This document shows, in pieces, positions 1 through 8,417 of a DNA stretch of 64,000 bases. Both the position numbers and the translations under genes were made by a program. The notes beneath the pieces are model-generated. The model saw nothing but the letters and a program-made list of their open reading frames with translations. It made no database searches and had not been told where the DNA came from. Origin of the DNA: Solirubrobacter sp963837485 (GTDB lineage: Bacteria; Actinomycetota; Thermoleophilia; Solirubrobacterales; Solirubrobacteraceae); assembly GCA_963837485.1 (NCBI GenBank), contig CAWINP010000004.1:806001-870000 (forward strand). Direction: 5' to 3'. The stretch's first letter is position 1. The number at the start of each line of letters is the position of its first letter.

Positions 1-262
1 CGTGCAGGTAGGTGCCGGCGGCGGCGTTGACCAGGTCGCCGTTCGCGCTGAACAACGCGATCATCACGTCGCCCGCGATGCCCATCGACGAGCGCGAGGA
101 GCGCTGGAAGACCTCCAGCGCCTCATCGAGGATGTCGTTGGTGCGCTGGAAGCCGATCTCGTAGTCGCCGGGCGCGAGCGTCTCGACGGCGCGCAGCTCG
201 CCCTCGGTCGGCTCGGCCAGCCGGATCATCGCCAGCTTCTCGTCTGCGGTCGGGATCGCCAT
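1..262 (-). CDS. HyuB-like carboxylase subunit, N-terminal part (runs off the window)
   Basis: The first 87 codons of a hydantoinase B/acetone-carboxylase alpha-type subunit are visible. They begin MAIPTADEKLAMI and contain GDYEIGFQRTNDILDEA and a GDVMIALFSANGDLV stretch typical of this family's N-terminus. The start ATG (262-260) lies one base after the stop of the upstream HyuA-like gene, so the two are almost certainly co-translated. Order and sizes of the upstream genes (HyuA-like, small zinc subunit, HyuA-like, HyuB-like) match acetophenone carboxylase ApcA-B-C-D better than acetone carboxylase, which has one HyuA-like subunit. The substrate is unknown. The rest of the gene lies outside the window. 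Confidence 0.8.
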   Translation of the reverse strand, partial: MAIPTADEKLAMIRLAEPTEGELRAVETLAPGDYEIGFQRTNDILDEALEVFQRSSRSSMGIAGDVMIALFSANGDLVNAAAGTYLH

Positions 263-263
263 C

Positions 264-2369
264 TCAGCCCTCCAGGATTCCGAGTCCGTGCGACTCGATC
301 GAGAACCGCCGTCCCGGCGGGATCACGGCGGTCGTATACGCCGCCTGCACGATCGCCGGCCCGGCGAGCGAGTGCCCCGGCCTGAGCGACTCGAACTCGT
401 AGACCGGCGTGTCCATCCACTCCCCGAAGTAGGCCTGGCGTGTGCCGACGGGCTCCGCCGGCTCGTTTGTGACCTCGAGCTCAGACAGCTCGAGCTTCTG
501 GCCCGGGACCGCCACGCGAAGCACGAACGTGTCGATGTACACACCGCCCGCCACGTTGACCGCGAGCGGGCTGAACGCCTCGCTGAACTCCTGTTCGAAG
601 CGATCGTAGACGGCGAGCACGTCGGCCTCGGACTCCAGGAACAGCAGCGGCGACGACGCGCGCTTGGAGTGAATCTGCCCGCCGTAGAGCATGTCGAGCT
701 CGAGGCTGACGGCGGCGTCCTCCCAGTTGAGGCCTTCCGCCTCGACCTCGCGGCGGGCCTCGGCCATCAGCTCGCCCACCATCGCGTTGAACGCTTCGCG
801 GTCGACGGTGGGCGCGCCGGTCAGCGGCGCGAGCAGCGGCATTCGCTGGGATCGCTCGTAGAGGTGGACGACGTCCATGATCGACGAGCCGTACGCGCAG
901 AACACGGGCGAGAACGGGAACATCACCGCGCGCGGGATCTCGCCCATGTAGCCGGCCGCGTGCGTCGGCCCTCCGCCGCCGAACGCGAACAGCGTGAACT
1001 CCGACGGCCGGTAGCCGCGCAGCGTCACCTCCTTGCGGATCGCGGAGGCCATCTTGTCGTCGATGATCCGGCGGATCAACGCGGCGGCCTCGACCACGGA
1101 GATGCCCATGGGCTCGGCGATCTGCTCGCGGATTGCGACCTCGGCGGCGTCACGGTCGAGCGCCATCCGCCCGGCAAAGAACTCATCCGGGCTGAGGTAG
1201 CCGAGCACGAGATTGGCGTCGGTGACCGTCGGCTGGGCTCCGCCGAGTTGGTAGGCGACCGGACCCGGATAGGAGCCGGCGCTCTGCGGACCGACCTCGA
1301 GCCGGTCACCGAGCGCGTGGTTGATCCACGCGATCGAGCCGCCGCCCGCGCCGATCGAAAGCGACTGCAGCATGGTCGTGGAGACCATCCACTGGTCGAT
1401 GATCGGGTTGAACTCGTAGTTGCGCACGGAGTCCGCGACCACGAGCCCGATGTCGAAAGAGGTGCCACCGACATCCGCGGTGACGACATTGTGCGCGCCG
1501 AGCTGGCGGGCGATGTCGCGCGCGCCGATCAGCCCTGCAATCGGGCCGCCGTTGTAAGTGCGGCTCGCGGTCGTCTTGAACAGGTCGGCGCAGCCGCCGG
1601 TGTTGTGGATCATGAAGAACGGCCCGCGATAGCCGCGCTCGCGCAGCTTGTCCCAGGTACCGGAGAGCTCGATCTGCATCGATCGCTGGAGATAGGCGTC
1701 GAGGATCGCGGTGTTCGAGCGCCCGTACTCGCCCAGGCGCGAGACGACCTCGCTCGAGAGGATCACCGGCAGGTAGCCCACGTGATAGTCGCGGTACTCC
1801 TCACGGATGATCCGCTTGACCGCCTTCTCGTGCGAGGGATTCACGAACGACCACAGCAACGAGACGACGAACGCTCGTGCGCCGCGGTCCACCAGCCGGC
1901 GCACCTGCGCGCGCACGTGATCCTCGTCCAGCGGCCGCACAACCTGGCCGCGCGCGTCGACGCGCTCCTTGACGCCCACGATCAACTCGCGTGCGACCAG
2001 CGGGCGCGGCTTGTGCTGGTGCGGCAACGCGCGCCGCTCGTCCAGCCGCGTGCCGTCGATCCACTGCGCGCCCTTGCCGATCAGCACCGCGTCCTCATGG
2101 CCCTCGGTGGTGATCAGCGCGACCCGCGGCCCACTGCGCTCGAGCAGGCGGTTCATCGCCACCGTCGTCGAGTAGCGGACCGTCTCCACCTGGCCGACGA
2201 GCTCCTCGAGCGTCACCCCGGCGTCGGTCGCGGCCTCCTCGACCACCTGCATGAAGCCGACGCTCAGGTCGTACGGCGTCGTCGGTACCTTGCGGTAGCT
2301 CGTCTCGCCGTCGAGCGTGAGCACGAGGTCGGTGAACGTCCCTCCGACATCGACATCGATCGTGTTCAT
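264..2369 (-). CDS. HyuA-like ATP-dependent carboxylase subunit (701 aa)
   Basis: Hydantoinase A/oxoprolinase family protein of the acetone/acetophenone carboxylase branch. The actin-fold phosphate motifs are DVGGTFTD near residues 7-14 and DVGGTSFDIG at 299-308; GAGGGSIAW and FGGGGPTHA follow further along. In the family this subunit activates the ketone or bicarbonate with ATP. It corresponds in size and position to the ~76 kDa subunit of acetophenone carboxylase. Its ATG overlaps the stop of the gamma-type subunit by four bases (ATGA, 2366-2369) and it is followed immediately by the HyuB-like gene. Family call is secure; the substrate is inferred only as a ketone or related carbonyl compound. 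Confidence 0.88.
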   Translation of the reverse strand: MNTIDVDVGGTFTDLVLTLDGETSYRKVPTTPYDLSVGFMQVVEEAATDAGVTLEELVGQVETVRYSTTVAMNRLLERSGPRVALITTEGHEDAVLIGKGAQWIDGTRLDERRALPHQHKPRPLVARELIVGVKERVDARGQVVRPLDEDHVRAQVRRLVDRGARAFVVSLLWSFVNPSHEKAVKRIIREEYRDYHVGYLPVILSSEVVSRLGEYGRSNTAILDAYLQRSMQIELSGTWDKLRERGYRGPFFMIHNTGGCADLFKTTASRTYNGGPIAGLIGARDIARQLGAHNVVTADVGGTSFDIGLVVADSVRNYEFNPIIDQWMVSTTMLQSLSIGAGGGSIAWINHALGDRLEVGPQSAGSYPGPVAYQLGGAQPTVTDANLVLGYLSPDEFFAGRMALDRDAAEVAIREQIAEPMGISVVEAAALIRRIIDDKMASAIRKEVTLRGYRPSEFTLFAFGGGGPTHAAGYMGEIPRAVMFPFSPVFCAYGSSIMDVVHLYERSQRMPLLAPLTGAPTVDREAFNAMVGELMAEARREVEAEGLNWEDAAVSLELDMLYGGQIHSKRASSPLLFLESEADVLAVYDRFEQEFSEAFSPLAVNVAGGVYIDTFVLRVAVPGQKLELSELEVTNEPAEPVGTRQAYFGEWMDTPVYEFESLRPGHSLAGPAIVQAAYTTAVIPPGRRFSIESHGLGILEG

Positions 2370-2731
2370 TGCGCCACCAGCCGCTGGTCGTGGATCTGCA
2401 ACTCGCCCGCGTCCAGCCGCTCGCGCAGCCGGTCGAGGTCGATCTCGATGTCGTGCGTCACCGGGTGCCCCGGCGGCAGGTACTCGGTCTCGATCTGCGT
2501 GAAGCAGCCCGGGCAGTGGAACTCGACGATCCGCACCCAGTCCGGGTCGGGCGCGAACGTGTACTCGCCGTCGATCAGCGGCTGGTGCACCTCGCGCGGG
2601 TCGCGCTGGTTGACCTGGCAGCTGTGCTTGTAGTTTTCGCGCGCGGAGCCGAGGTCGTGCTCGCAGACGTGGCAGCGCCAGCGCTCGTCCTCGATGTCGA
2701 GGTCGAGGTACTCCGTGACTCGAATGCGCAT
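2366..2731 (-). CDS. acetone/acetophenone carboxylase gamma-type zinc subunit (121 aa)
   Basis: Small subunit beginning MRIRVTEYLDLDIE. It has a CHVC motif at residues 20-23, a further cysteine at 38 and a CPGC motif at 73-76, suggesting a structural zinc site as in the ~15 kDa subunit of acetophenone carboxylase and gamma of acetone carboxylase. It sits between the two HyuA-like genes: its ATG shares one base with the upstream stop (TGATG at 2733-2729) and its own stop overlaps the next ATG. This exact placement argues for an Apc-like complex. A longer upstream reading frame exists but is only antisense-type noise over the neighbouring gene. Confidence 0.85.
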   Translation of the reverse strand: MRIRVTEYLDLDIEDERWRCHVCEHDLGSARENYKHSCQVNQRDPREVHQPLIDGEYTFAPDPDWVRIVEFHCPGCFTQIETEYLPPGHPVTHDIEIDLDRLRERLDAGELQIHDQRLVAQ

Positions 2732-4572
2732 CACGCCTCCAAGATCGCGTTGCCGTAGCCGTCGATGCGCACCGTCCAGCCCGCGGGGATCGTGCACGAG
2801 TTCGTGTCGGACTCCAGTCGCGCAGGCCCGGTCGCGGTGGCGCCCGGTGTGAGCTCCTCCCACACGAGCACGTCGCCTTCGACTCTGTGGTGGTGCTCGC
2901 CCTGAGGATGTGGGGTGTATGTCGGCACCGGCGAGTAGCCGCGGACCGTGACCCGGCCGTCGGTCACCTCGACCTCGAACCGCGCGTCGTCGACGGACAG
3001 TCCTTCGCCCTCGAGGTCCCGTCGCACCCGCGCCTTGCCGCGCTCGGCGATCGCGTCGACGTCGGCGCCGGGCGCCGGCCACTCTTCGTAGACGTGGCAG
3101 ATCTCGGCCACCGACGAGCCGAACGCGCTGAGCACCGGGCCGAGCCGGAAGACGTGCGCCTGGTCGAGGTCGAGCAGGCGCGCGAGGCGGGCGGCGAAGT
3201 TGCCGCCGTTGCCGCCGAAGCAGAACAGCTCGAAATCGCCGTTTCCGGCGCGCTGCATGACGTCGCGCGCGGCCGCGGCGATCATGTCCGCCGCCGAGTC
3301 GATCACGCGGTCCGCGGCGTCTTCCGGCGTGATGCCGAGCGGGCCGGCGACATCGCGCTCGAGCGCCTCGCGCGCCAGATCGACCCGCAGCGCGCGGCGC
3401 CCGCCGAGGAAGCGCTGCGGGTTGAGCATTCCGGCGACGACGAACGCGTCGGTGAGCGTCGCGGCGCCGCCGCCGAGGTCATAGGCGGCCGGGCCGGGAT
3501 AGGCGCCCTGGCTCTCCGGGCCCAGCTGCAGCGCGCCGTCGCTGACCCGTGCGATCGAGCCGCCGCCGACTGCCTCGGAGTGCAGCAGCGTCCACGGCGT
3601 CTTCAGCGGCACGCCCAGCAGGTCGCCCTGCTCGACGGTCACGGGCTTGCCGTCGACGATTGCGCCGAGCTTGGCCGTGGTGCCGCCGACGTCGAGCGCG
3701 AGCACGCGCTCGTAGCCGTACACCCGGGCCCAGAACGCGCACGCGTTGAGGCCGAAGTAGGGACTGGACTCGGCGGTGTCGACCGCCTTGGTCTTTGCGA
3801 CGCGCGCGACGCCGCCGTTGACGTGAGCGATGTAGACCGGGCGCCGGTAGCCGTAGTCCTCCAGCAGCTGGTCCTCGGCCTTGAACAGCGCCACCGCCAG
3901 CGGGGTGTGCACGTACGCGTTGACCAGCGCCATGTGCGTGCGGGTCTGGTCGTCCGGATGGCGGCAGATCTCCGAGCCGAGCACGAGCGGCACCGCTCCG
4001 AGGTAGTGATCGGGGAAGTTCTCGTCGACCAGGCGCCGGACCGCCTGCTCGGCCGCGTCGTCCTGGAAGCCGCCGCCGGTGCTCACGGCGATGCGGCGGA
4101 CGCCGTTCTCGAGCAGGCCGCGAATCGCGGTCAGCGTCTCGAGCTCAGACGTGCCCGCGCTCAGCGCGACGATGTTCTCCGGAGCGATCAGCCACCCGAC
4201 GGCTGGACTGCGATCCTCGCCGTATAGCTCCTCCCCCGTCCCCTCGCTCACGAGCAGGCCGATCCGCGGGCCCTTGCGCTCGGCCAGGATGTTGGTGGCG
4301 ATCGTCGCCGACCAGCGGATGACCGCGACCTGCTGCAGCAGCGACGCGAGATCCTCGTGCCCGAGCCGGCGGGCTCCCTCCTTCAGGCACTCGAAGAAGC
4401 ACACCGTGAAGTCGTGCGGGGTGGTGTCGACCTTGACCGGCGTGACGGCGGTGCCATCGGAGAACAGGCCGTCCGTCAGCGTGCCACCGATGTCGATGTC
4501 GACCGTGTACGGGCGCGCGCGTGAGCGCTCTGCCCCGACCGCTCCCGGCGCCGCATGGGCTGCCGCAGTCAT
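2731..4572 (-). CDS. HyuA-like carboxylase subunit, first gene of the operon (613 aa)
   Basis: Second HyuA-family subunit, divergent from its downstream paralog and shorter. It keeps the nucleotide-binding motifs DIGGTLTDG (about residues 27-35) and LDVGGTTAKLG (about 295-305), plus FCFGGNGGNFAA. The ATG at 4572 is preferred over one 13 codons upstream because it is preceded by a strong purine-rich ribosome site, GAGAGGAGAG, with a five-base spacer. It corresponds by size and position to ApcA of acetophenone carboxylase, so the complex probably hydrolyses ATP on two different HyuA-like subunits. Transcription would start in the 80-bp gap shared with the divergent regulator. Confidence 0.86.
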   Translation of the reverse strand: MTAAAHAAPGAVGAERSRARPYTVDIDIGGTLTDGLFSDGTAVTPVKVDTTPHDFTVCFFECLKEGARRLGHEDLASLLQQVAVIRWSATIATNILAERKGPRIGLLVSEGTGEELYGEDRSPAVGWLIAPENIVALSAGTSELETLTAIRGLLENGVRRIAVSTGGGFQDDAAEQAVRRLVDENFPDHYLGAVPLVLGSEICRHPDDQTRTHMALVNAYVHTPLAVALFKAEDQLLEDYGYRRPVYIAHVNGGVARVAKTKAVDTAESSPYFGLNACAFWARVYGYERVLALDVGGTTAKLGAIVDGKPVTVEQGDLLGVPLKTPWTLLHSEAVGGGSIARVSDGALQLGPESQGAYPGPAAYDLGGGAATLTDAFVVAGMLNPQRFLGGRRALRVDLAREALERDVAGPLGITPEDAADRVIDSAADMIAAAARDVMQRAGNGDFELFCFGGNGGNFAARLARLLDLDQAHVFRLGPVLSAFGSSVAEICHVYEEWPAPGADVDAIAERGKARVRRDLEGEGLSVDDARFEVEVTDGRVTVRGYSPVPTYTPHPQGEHHHRVEGDVLVWEELTPGATATGPARLESDTNSCTIPAGWTVRIDGYGNAILEA

Positions 4573-4652
4573 CGTCTCTCCTCTCGACGGTTCGTTGAAG
4601 GTGTACGGCACCGGCTTGTGGAGCGACCCGGACTCCAGTACGAATTCCAGGC
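4573..4652. promoter_or_regulatory. divergent promoter region with TGGAG/CTCCA repeats
   Basis: The 80-bp gap between the carboxylase operon and its divergent regulator contains three alternating half-sites: TGGAG at 4619-4623, CTCCA at 4633-4637 and TGGAG just inside the regulator start (ACTCCA 4632-4637 and TGGAGT 4655-4660). Such spaced inverted repeats are plausible operators for the adjacent PucR-type protein. The assignment to that protein is inference. Confidence 0.4.
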
Positions 4653-6674
4653 GTGGAGTTGGTGCAATCGCACGAAGACCAGACCGCGCTGACGCGGTCG
4701 GCGCTCGAGGCGGCGCGCACCGTGCTGCGCGCGGACTACTGCGCCGTCGCGTGGCGCGGCGACGGCACCGAGGTGATCGCCACCCAGGGCATCAGCGAGG
4801 CGAGGGCGGCCGAGCTCGCCGGCGGCTGGCTCGACGCGGCGCTGGGCGGCCGGCCGCGCACGTCCCTGCGCCATCGCATCGAGCCCGTGCACGATCCCGG
4901 AGGCCGGATCATCGGCGCGCTGGTCGCCGATCTCCGCAGCGGCGGCGTGCGCCCCGGCGCCGCCCGGGCGCTGATGCCGGTCTTCGCCTCGCACCTCGCC
5001 CTGCTGGTCGAGAAGGTCGAGATCCAGGCGCGGCGGACCGCGGCCTATGAGGCGCTCGTTCAGATCGGCATCCAGATCCAGGCCGCGGAGGCGGACGTCG
5101 ACGCGACGCTGCGGCTGATCGTCCAGCGGTCACGCGACCTGCTCGGCACGGAGCTCGCCTGGATGGGACTCGTCGACGAGGCCGAGCAGACGCTCAACAT
5201 GCGCGTCGCGGCCGGCGCGCGCACCGAGCCCTTCATGCGGATGCGGCTCTCGCTGGGCGACGGCGTCGGCGGCGTCGTGGTCGCGACGCGCCGCGCTGTG
5301 GTCGTGCCCGACTACGCGCGCGAGCGGCCGCCCACGCCAACCTGGGTCAGCGACGCCATCCTCGGCGAGGGCATCGGCTCGATGCTCTGCTGTCCGATGC
5401 TCAAGGGCGAGAAGGTCGTCGGCGCGCTCTACGTCGGCAGCCGGCGGCCGCTTGAGTTCCGCCCGATCGAGGTCGCGCTGGTGTCGGCGCTCGCCGCCCA
5501 AGGCGCGATCGCGATCGAGAACGGCCGGCTCTACGAGACGCTCGCCGAGCAGAACCACCTGCTCGAGGGCTCCTTCGCCGTGCACCGCACGCTTACCGAA
5601 GCCGCGCTCAACGGCGCGGGGCGGGCGCAGATCTGCATCGAGCTCGCGCGGCTGCTCGACACCGAGATCGTGCTCGAGCAGGAAATCTCACCGCCGTTCC
5701 ACGCCCGCTACTCCGCGCACGGAGACGCACCCGACGGGCCGGCGGGAACCATCAGCCGGCCCGTCGAAGACCTCGGGCGCGTGTGGGTCTGCGGCCTCGA
5801 CGAGCTCACGCCGCTGCAGGCCAAGGCGCTCGAGCACGCCGCGACCGTCCTGGCGCTCGAGCTGGTCAAGGAGCGGGCCGAGCAGCAGGTCGAATGGCAG
5901 CTGCAGGGAGATCTCCTCAGCGAGCTCCTCGACGCTCGCGCCCCGCTCGCGCCCTCGCTCGTCGCCCGCGCTCGGCAGCACCGCGTCGACATCTCCCGCC
6001 CACACTCGATCCTCGCGGTCCGCTCGAGCGATGTCCTGCCCGACGAGCTCCTCGCGCTCGTCCGCCGCGCGACCGGGCGCAGCCTCGTCCATCGCGACGC
6101 CGCACTCGTCTGCCTCCGTGGAGGCCACGTCCTGCTCGCCGCGTGCGACGCCGAGCCCGCCGTGCGCGCAGTCACAGCCGCCGCGGATCGTCAGGGCGTG
6201 GAGGCTTCCATCGGCGTGAGTGACGGCGGCACGGATTTCTCCACCGCCTATCGCCAAGCCGTCGCGTGCGCACGACTTGCGTCGGGCGACGGTGAGCGCG
6301 TCGTGCACGCGCAGCGGCTCGGCCCGCTGCGCTTCCTGCTCGACGCACCGGACATCGACGAGGTTCGCGCGGTCATCGCCGAGCAGCTTGGCCCGCTGCT
6401 CGCTTACAGCGGCGGCCGCGCCGATCTGCTAACCACGCTGCGCGCCTTCATCGCCGCCGACGGCAACGTCGCCGAAACGGCCAAGGCGTGCTTCATCCAC
6501 AAGAACACGCTCCGCTATCGGCTCAAGCGACTCACCGAGGTGCTCGGCCGCGACCCCGGGGAGCCCGACGCGAAGTTCCACCTGCGAATGGCGTTCGATC
6601 TCGTCGACCTCTTCGCGGGGATCGGCATCGATCTGCACCCCGGATCGCACCCCGACGCCGGCTGCCGCCGATGA
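4653..6674 (+). CDS. GAF-domain PucR/CdaR-type transcriptional regulator (673 aa)
   Basis: N-terminal GAF-like segment (about residues 1-125), a clearer GAF domain (about 130-285), a GGDEF-like CdaR-type middle and a C-terminal PucR helix-turn-helix (about 600-655) with the signature NVAETAKACFIHKNTLRYRL. Proteins of this architecture sense a small molecule and activate adjacent catabolic genes. It is divergent from the carboxylase operon with only 80 bp between, so control of that operon is the natural inference. GTG at 4653 is the chosen start; another GTG lies three codons downstream. The inducer cannot be read from sequence. Confidence 0.83.
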   Translation: MELVQSHEDQTALTRSALEAARTVLRADYCAVAWRGDGTEVIATQGISEARAAELAGGWLDAALGGRPRTSLRHRIEPVHDPGGRIIGALVADLRSGGVRPGAARALMPVFASHLALLVEKVEIQARRTAAYEALVQIGIQIQAAEADVDATLRLIVQRSRDLLGTELAWMGLVDEAEQTLNMRVAAGARTEPFMRMRLSLGDGVGGVVVATRRAVVVPDYARERPPTPTWVSDAILGEGIGSMLCCPMLKGEKVVGALYVGSRRPLEFRPIEVALVSALAAQGAIAIENGRLYETLAEQNHLLEGSFAVHRTLTEAALNGAGRAQICIELARLLDTEIVLEQEISPPFHARYSAHGDAPDGPAGTISRPVEDLGRVWVCGLDELTPLQAKALEHAATVLALELVKERAEQQVEWQLQGDLLSELLDARAPLAPSLVARARQHRVDISRPHSILAVRSSDVLPDELLALVRRATGRSLVHRDAALVCLRGGHVLLAACDAEPAVRAVTAAADRQGVEASIGVSDGGTDFSTAYRQAVACARLASGDGERVVHAQRLGPLRFLLDAPDIDEVRAVIAEQLGPLLAYSGGRADLLTTLRAFIAADGNVAETAKACFIHKNTLRYRLKRLTEVLGRDPGEPDAKFHLRMAFDLVDLFAGIGIDLHPGSHPDAGCRR

Positions 6675-6731
6675 GTCGGCGGCGGCCGCAGCCGGCAGGG
6701 TTGCCGCGGTGTTGCAGGGACCACACACCGA

Positions 6732-7118
6732 TCACGATCCCGACTGTAGGGCCACCGCCTCGACCTCGATCAGCAGCTCGCGCCGGACCAGCGCCGAGAC
6801 CTCGACCAAAGTGCTCGTAGGCGGCGCCGCGCTGTTGACGAACTCCTCGCGTACGGCCCGCACGGCCGCGAGCCCTGAGATGTCGGTCACGAAGATCGTG
6901 ATCTTGAAGACGTCGGCCCACGACGCGCCCGCCGAGGCCAGGGCGCGGGCGACGTTGCCGAACGCGAGCCGCGCCTGCGCCTCCATGCCCTCGGGGACGC
7001 TGCCGTCGGGCTCGGCGCCGATCTGGCCGGACACCCAGACCTGCGCGCCCGCAGGCACCGTGACGAGCTGGCTGTAGCCGTTCGGCGCTGGCAGGCCGGC
7101 CGGCGAGTCGAATCTCAT
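6732..7118 (-). CDS. RidA/YjgF family protein (128 aa)
   Basis: RidA-family enamine/imine deaminase-like protein. It contains VWVSGQIGAEPDG, QARLAFGNVARAL, VFKITIFVTD and a C-terminal ALVRRELLIEVEAVA, all typical of the trimeric fold. The usual strongly conserved active-site arginine block near the C-terminus is present only as VRRELLIEVEAV, so the exact activity is uncertain. Its ATG overlaps the original stop of an upstream M20 peptidase remnant (ATGA), suggesting they once formed an operon. Confidence 0.85.
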   Translation of the reverse strand: MRFDSPAGLPAPNGYSQLVTVPAGAQVWVSGQIGAEPDGSVPEGMEAQARLAFGNVARALASAGASWADVFKITIFVTDISGLAAVRAVREEFVNSAAPPTSTLVEVSALVRRELLIEVEAVALQSGS

Positions 7119-7348
7119 CCCGCTACTTCTAGCGCGACCAGCGCGTACATCTCGCCGCGTCGACGAGGTCGTCGAGCGCGAACAATCCGGTGCCCTGCAC
7201 CTCGGCCTTGCCGCGGCTCGGGCCGAAGGTCAGCGACGGGATGCCGGCCAGGTTGAAGATGTTCGTGTCGCGCCACATCGACACCACGGCGGTCTCCACC
7301 CGCGGCGTCGGCCCGCTGCGCGCGGCCACGCGGCCGCTGATCAGCGGT
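7115..7348 (-). pseudogene. M20-type peptidase/deacylase C-terminal remnant, frameshifted
   Basis: The readable stretch SMWRDTNIFNLAGIPSLTFG matches the conserved C-terminus of M20 amidohydrolases (acetylornithine deacetylase/dipeptidase group). Everything upstream of about 7348 is missing: an in-frame TAG and the next gene follow. Near the end the frame breaks. As read it gives LVDAARCTRWSR and stop, but a one-base shift restores MYALVALEVAG and a TGA overlapping the RidA ATG, the ending expected for the family. Truncation plus a one-base deletion indicate a dead gene. Confidence 0.75.
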
Positions 7349-7355
7349 GGCTAGC

Positions 7356-7808
7356 TCACAAGCTCCTCGGCTGGCGATCGAGGATCGCGCTGAGGCGCTC
7401 GAGGTCGTTGCTCATGGCGCGCCGCAATGCGCGCGCCATGACCGGAGCGGCGACCTTCTGAAAGCCGGAGGGCTCGCCGCGGTTGCGCAGCGTCATCCGC
7501 GTGGCGCCGTCGCCGGCGTCCTCCCACGTGTACGTGGTCTCCATCGGGAACGGACCCTGCGCCGTGCTCATCACGAGTCGCTCGCCTGGAATGAGCTCGC
7601 GGATCTCGTACGTGTATGTGAGGCGGCGCCCGAGGAAGGTCGCGGTGAATGCGAGGCGCGACCCGACGGCGAGCGGCGGCGCCGTCTCCCATTCGACCGT
7701 CTTGATGTTCGAGTACCACGACGTCGCGTTGTCGGGGTCCGCGGCGTAGGCGGCAACGTCGCTCCGCGGCCGCGGGATCGTGCGCTCGCACTGGACGTCT
7801 ACTGCCAT
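7356..7808 (-). CDS. SRPBCC (polyketide cyclase/START-like) family protein (150 aa)
   Basis: Starts MAVDVQCERTIPRPRSDVAAYAADP and continues with NATSWYSNIKTVEW and TYTYEIRELIPGERLVM, the layout of a ligand-binding SRPBCC helix-grip domain. The ligand is unknown. The gene sits four bases downstream of a TfoX-like gene on the same strand, so the two are probably co-transcribed. Confidence 0.8.
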   Translation of the reverse strand: MAVDVQCERTIPRPRSDVAAYAADPDNATSWYSNIKTVEWETAPPLAVGSRLAFTATFLGRRLTYTYEIRELIPGERLVMSTAQGPFPMETTYTWEDAGDGATRMTLRNRGEPSGFQKVAAPVMARALRRAMSNDLERLSAILDRQPRSL

Positions 7809-7812
7809 CGCG

Positions 7813-8145
7813 TCAGCCCTTCGCCGGAAGCGACCGAGCGAACTCCACGCCCAGAGTCACCCACGCCGCCAAGTCGCGCTCTTCGCTGACGCCTTCCGAG
7901 GCGACGAGGATCCACCCCTTCATCGGCCGTCCGGTCATGTCGAACGGTCGCGTGTGCGGGCGCGCGAGCGCGTCGTCGGATGCGTCGGGGCCGACGCGAA
8001 CCATCAGCTCGTCGCCGGAGAGCCCCACGGCCATGTTGCCCCGCAGTAGGAACGCGAGACCGCCGAACATCGCCTTCTCCGTCACCGCCGGCTCACCCGC
8101 GAGCTGCTCGCGCACGCGCCCGGCGAGGTCGTCGTCGTACGCCAT
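7813..8145 (-). CDS. TfoX N-terminal domain protein (110 aa)
   Basis: Starts MAYDDDLAGRVREQL, followed by TEKAMFGGLAFLLRGNMAVG and a C-terminal MKGWILVASEGV, the pattern of the stand-alone TfoX N-terminal domain common in actinobacteria. ATG at 8145 is preferred; a GTG six codons upstream would overlap the neighbouring NfeD-like gene. It precedes the SRPBCC gene with a four-base gap. The molecular role of this stand-alone domain is not established. Confidence 0.8.
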   Translation of the reverse strand: MAYDDDLAGRVREQLAGEPAVTEKAMFGGLAFLLRGNMAVGLSGDELMVRVGPDASDDALARPHTRPFDMTGRPMKGWILVASEGVSEERDLAAWVTLGVEFARSLPAKG

Positions 8146-8156
8146 GCCTACAGCGG

Positions 8157-8378
8157 TCACCACTCAACCTCCCAGATCTCGGCGCGGCGGACGCACAGCG
8201 TCAGCTGATCCACGCGATCGACTACTACCGCTTCGCCCTCGCGTGGCGGCTCGCCGTCCTCGGGGCACGACCGGCGTGCGCGCCAGATCTCGCCGCCGAG
8301 GCTCACCTGCCCGACCGGCTCCAGTTGGCGGCGGACGACGCCGAGCCGGCCCACGAGGCCCTCGGCGCCGCAGCGCAT
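8157..8378 (-). CDS. short NfeD C-terminal OB-domain protein, possibly a remnant (73 aa)
   Basis: EGLVGRLGVVRRQLEPVGQV, then GEIWRARR and VVVDRVDQLTLCVRR, match the C-terminal OB-fold domain of NfeD proteins, here without the membrane-spanning N-terminus. It is either a short soluble NfeD or a truncated remnant. Its ATG (8378-8376) lies in the end of a perfect palindrome (8377-8394) and is preceded by GGGGAG, which could serve as ribosome site. Stop TGA at 8159-8157. Confidence 0.55.
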   Translation of the reverse strand: MRCGAEGLVGRLGVVRRQLEPVGQVSLGGEIWRARRSCPEDGEPPREGEAVVVDRVDQLTLCVRRAEIWEVEW

Positions 8379-8394
8379 GGGGAACGCTCCCCAT
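8377..8394. promoter_or_regulatory. operator-like palindrome, site 1 (ATGGGG box)
   Basis: Plus-strand sequence ATGGGGAACGCTCCCCAT: perfect 7-bp arms around four bases. It overlaps the start of the NfeD-like gene and is one of seven related sites between 8.3 and 14.6 kb. Confidence 0.65.
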
Positions 8395-8417
8395 TTGATC
8401 CGGCGTGCCGCGCGACA

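Noticed and set aside
288..2633. Very long plus-strand open frame (781 codons) opposite the HyuA-like gene
   Set aside because: Antisense shadow of a GC-rich gene: arginine/valine/aspartate-rich composition, no motifs, while the minus strand holds a clear protein family.
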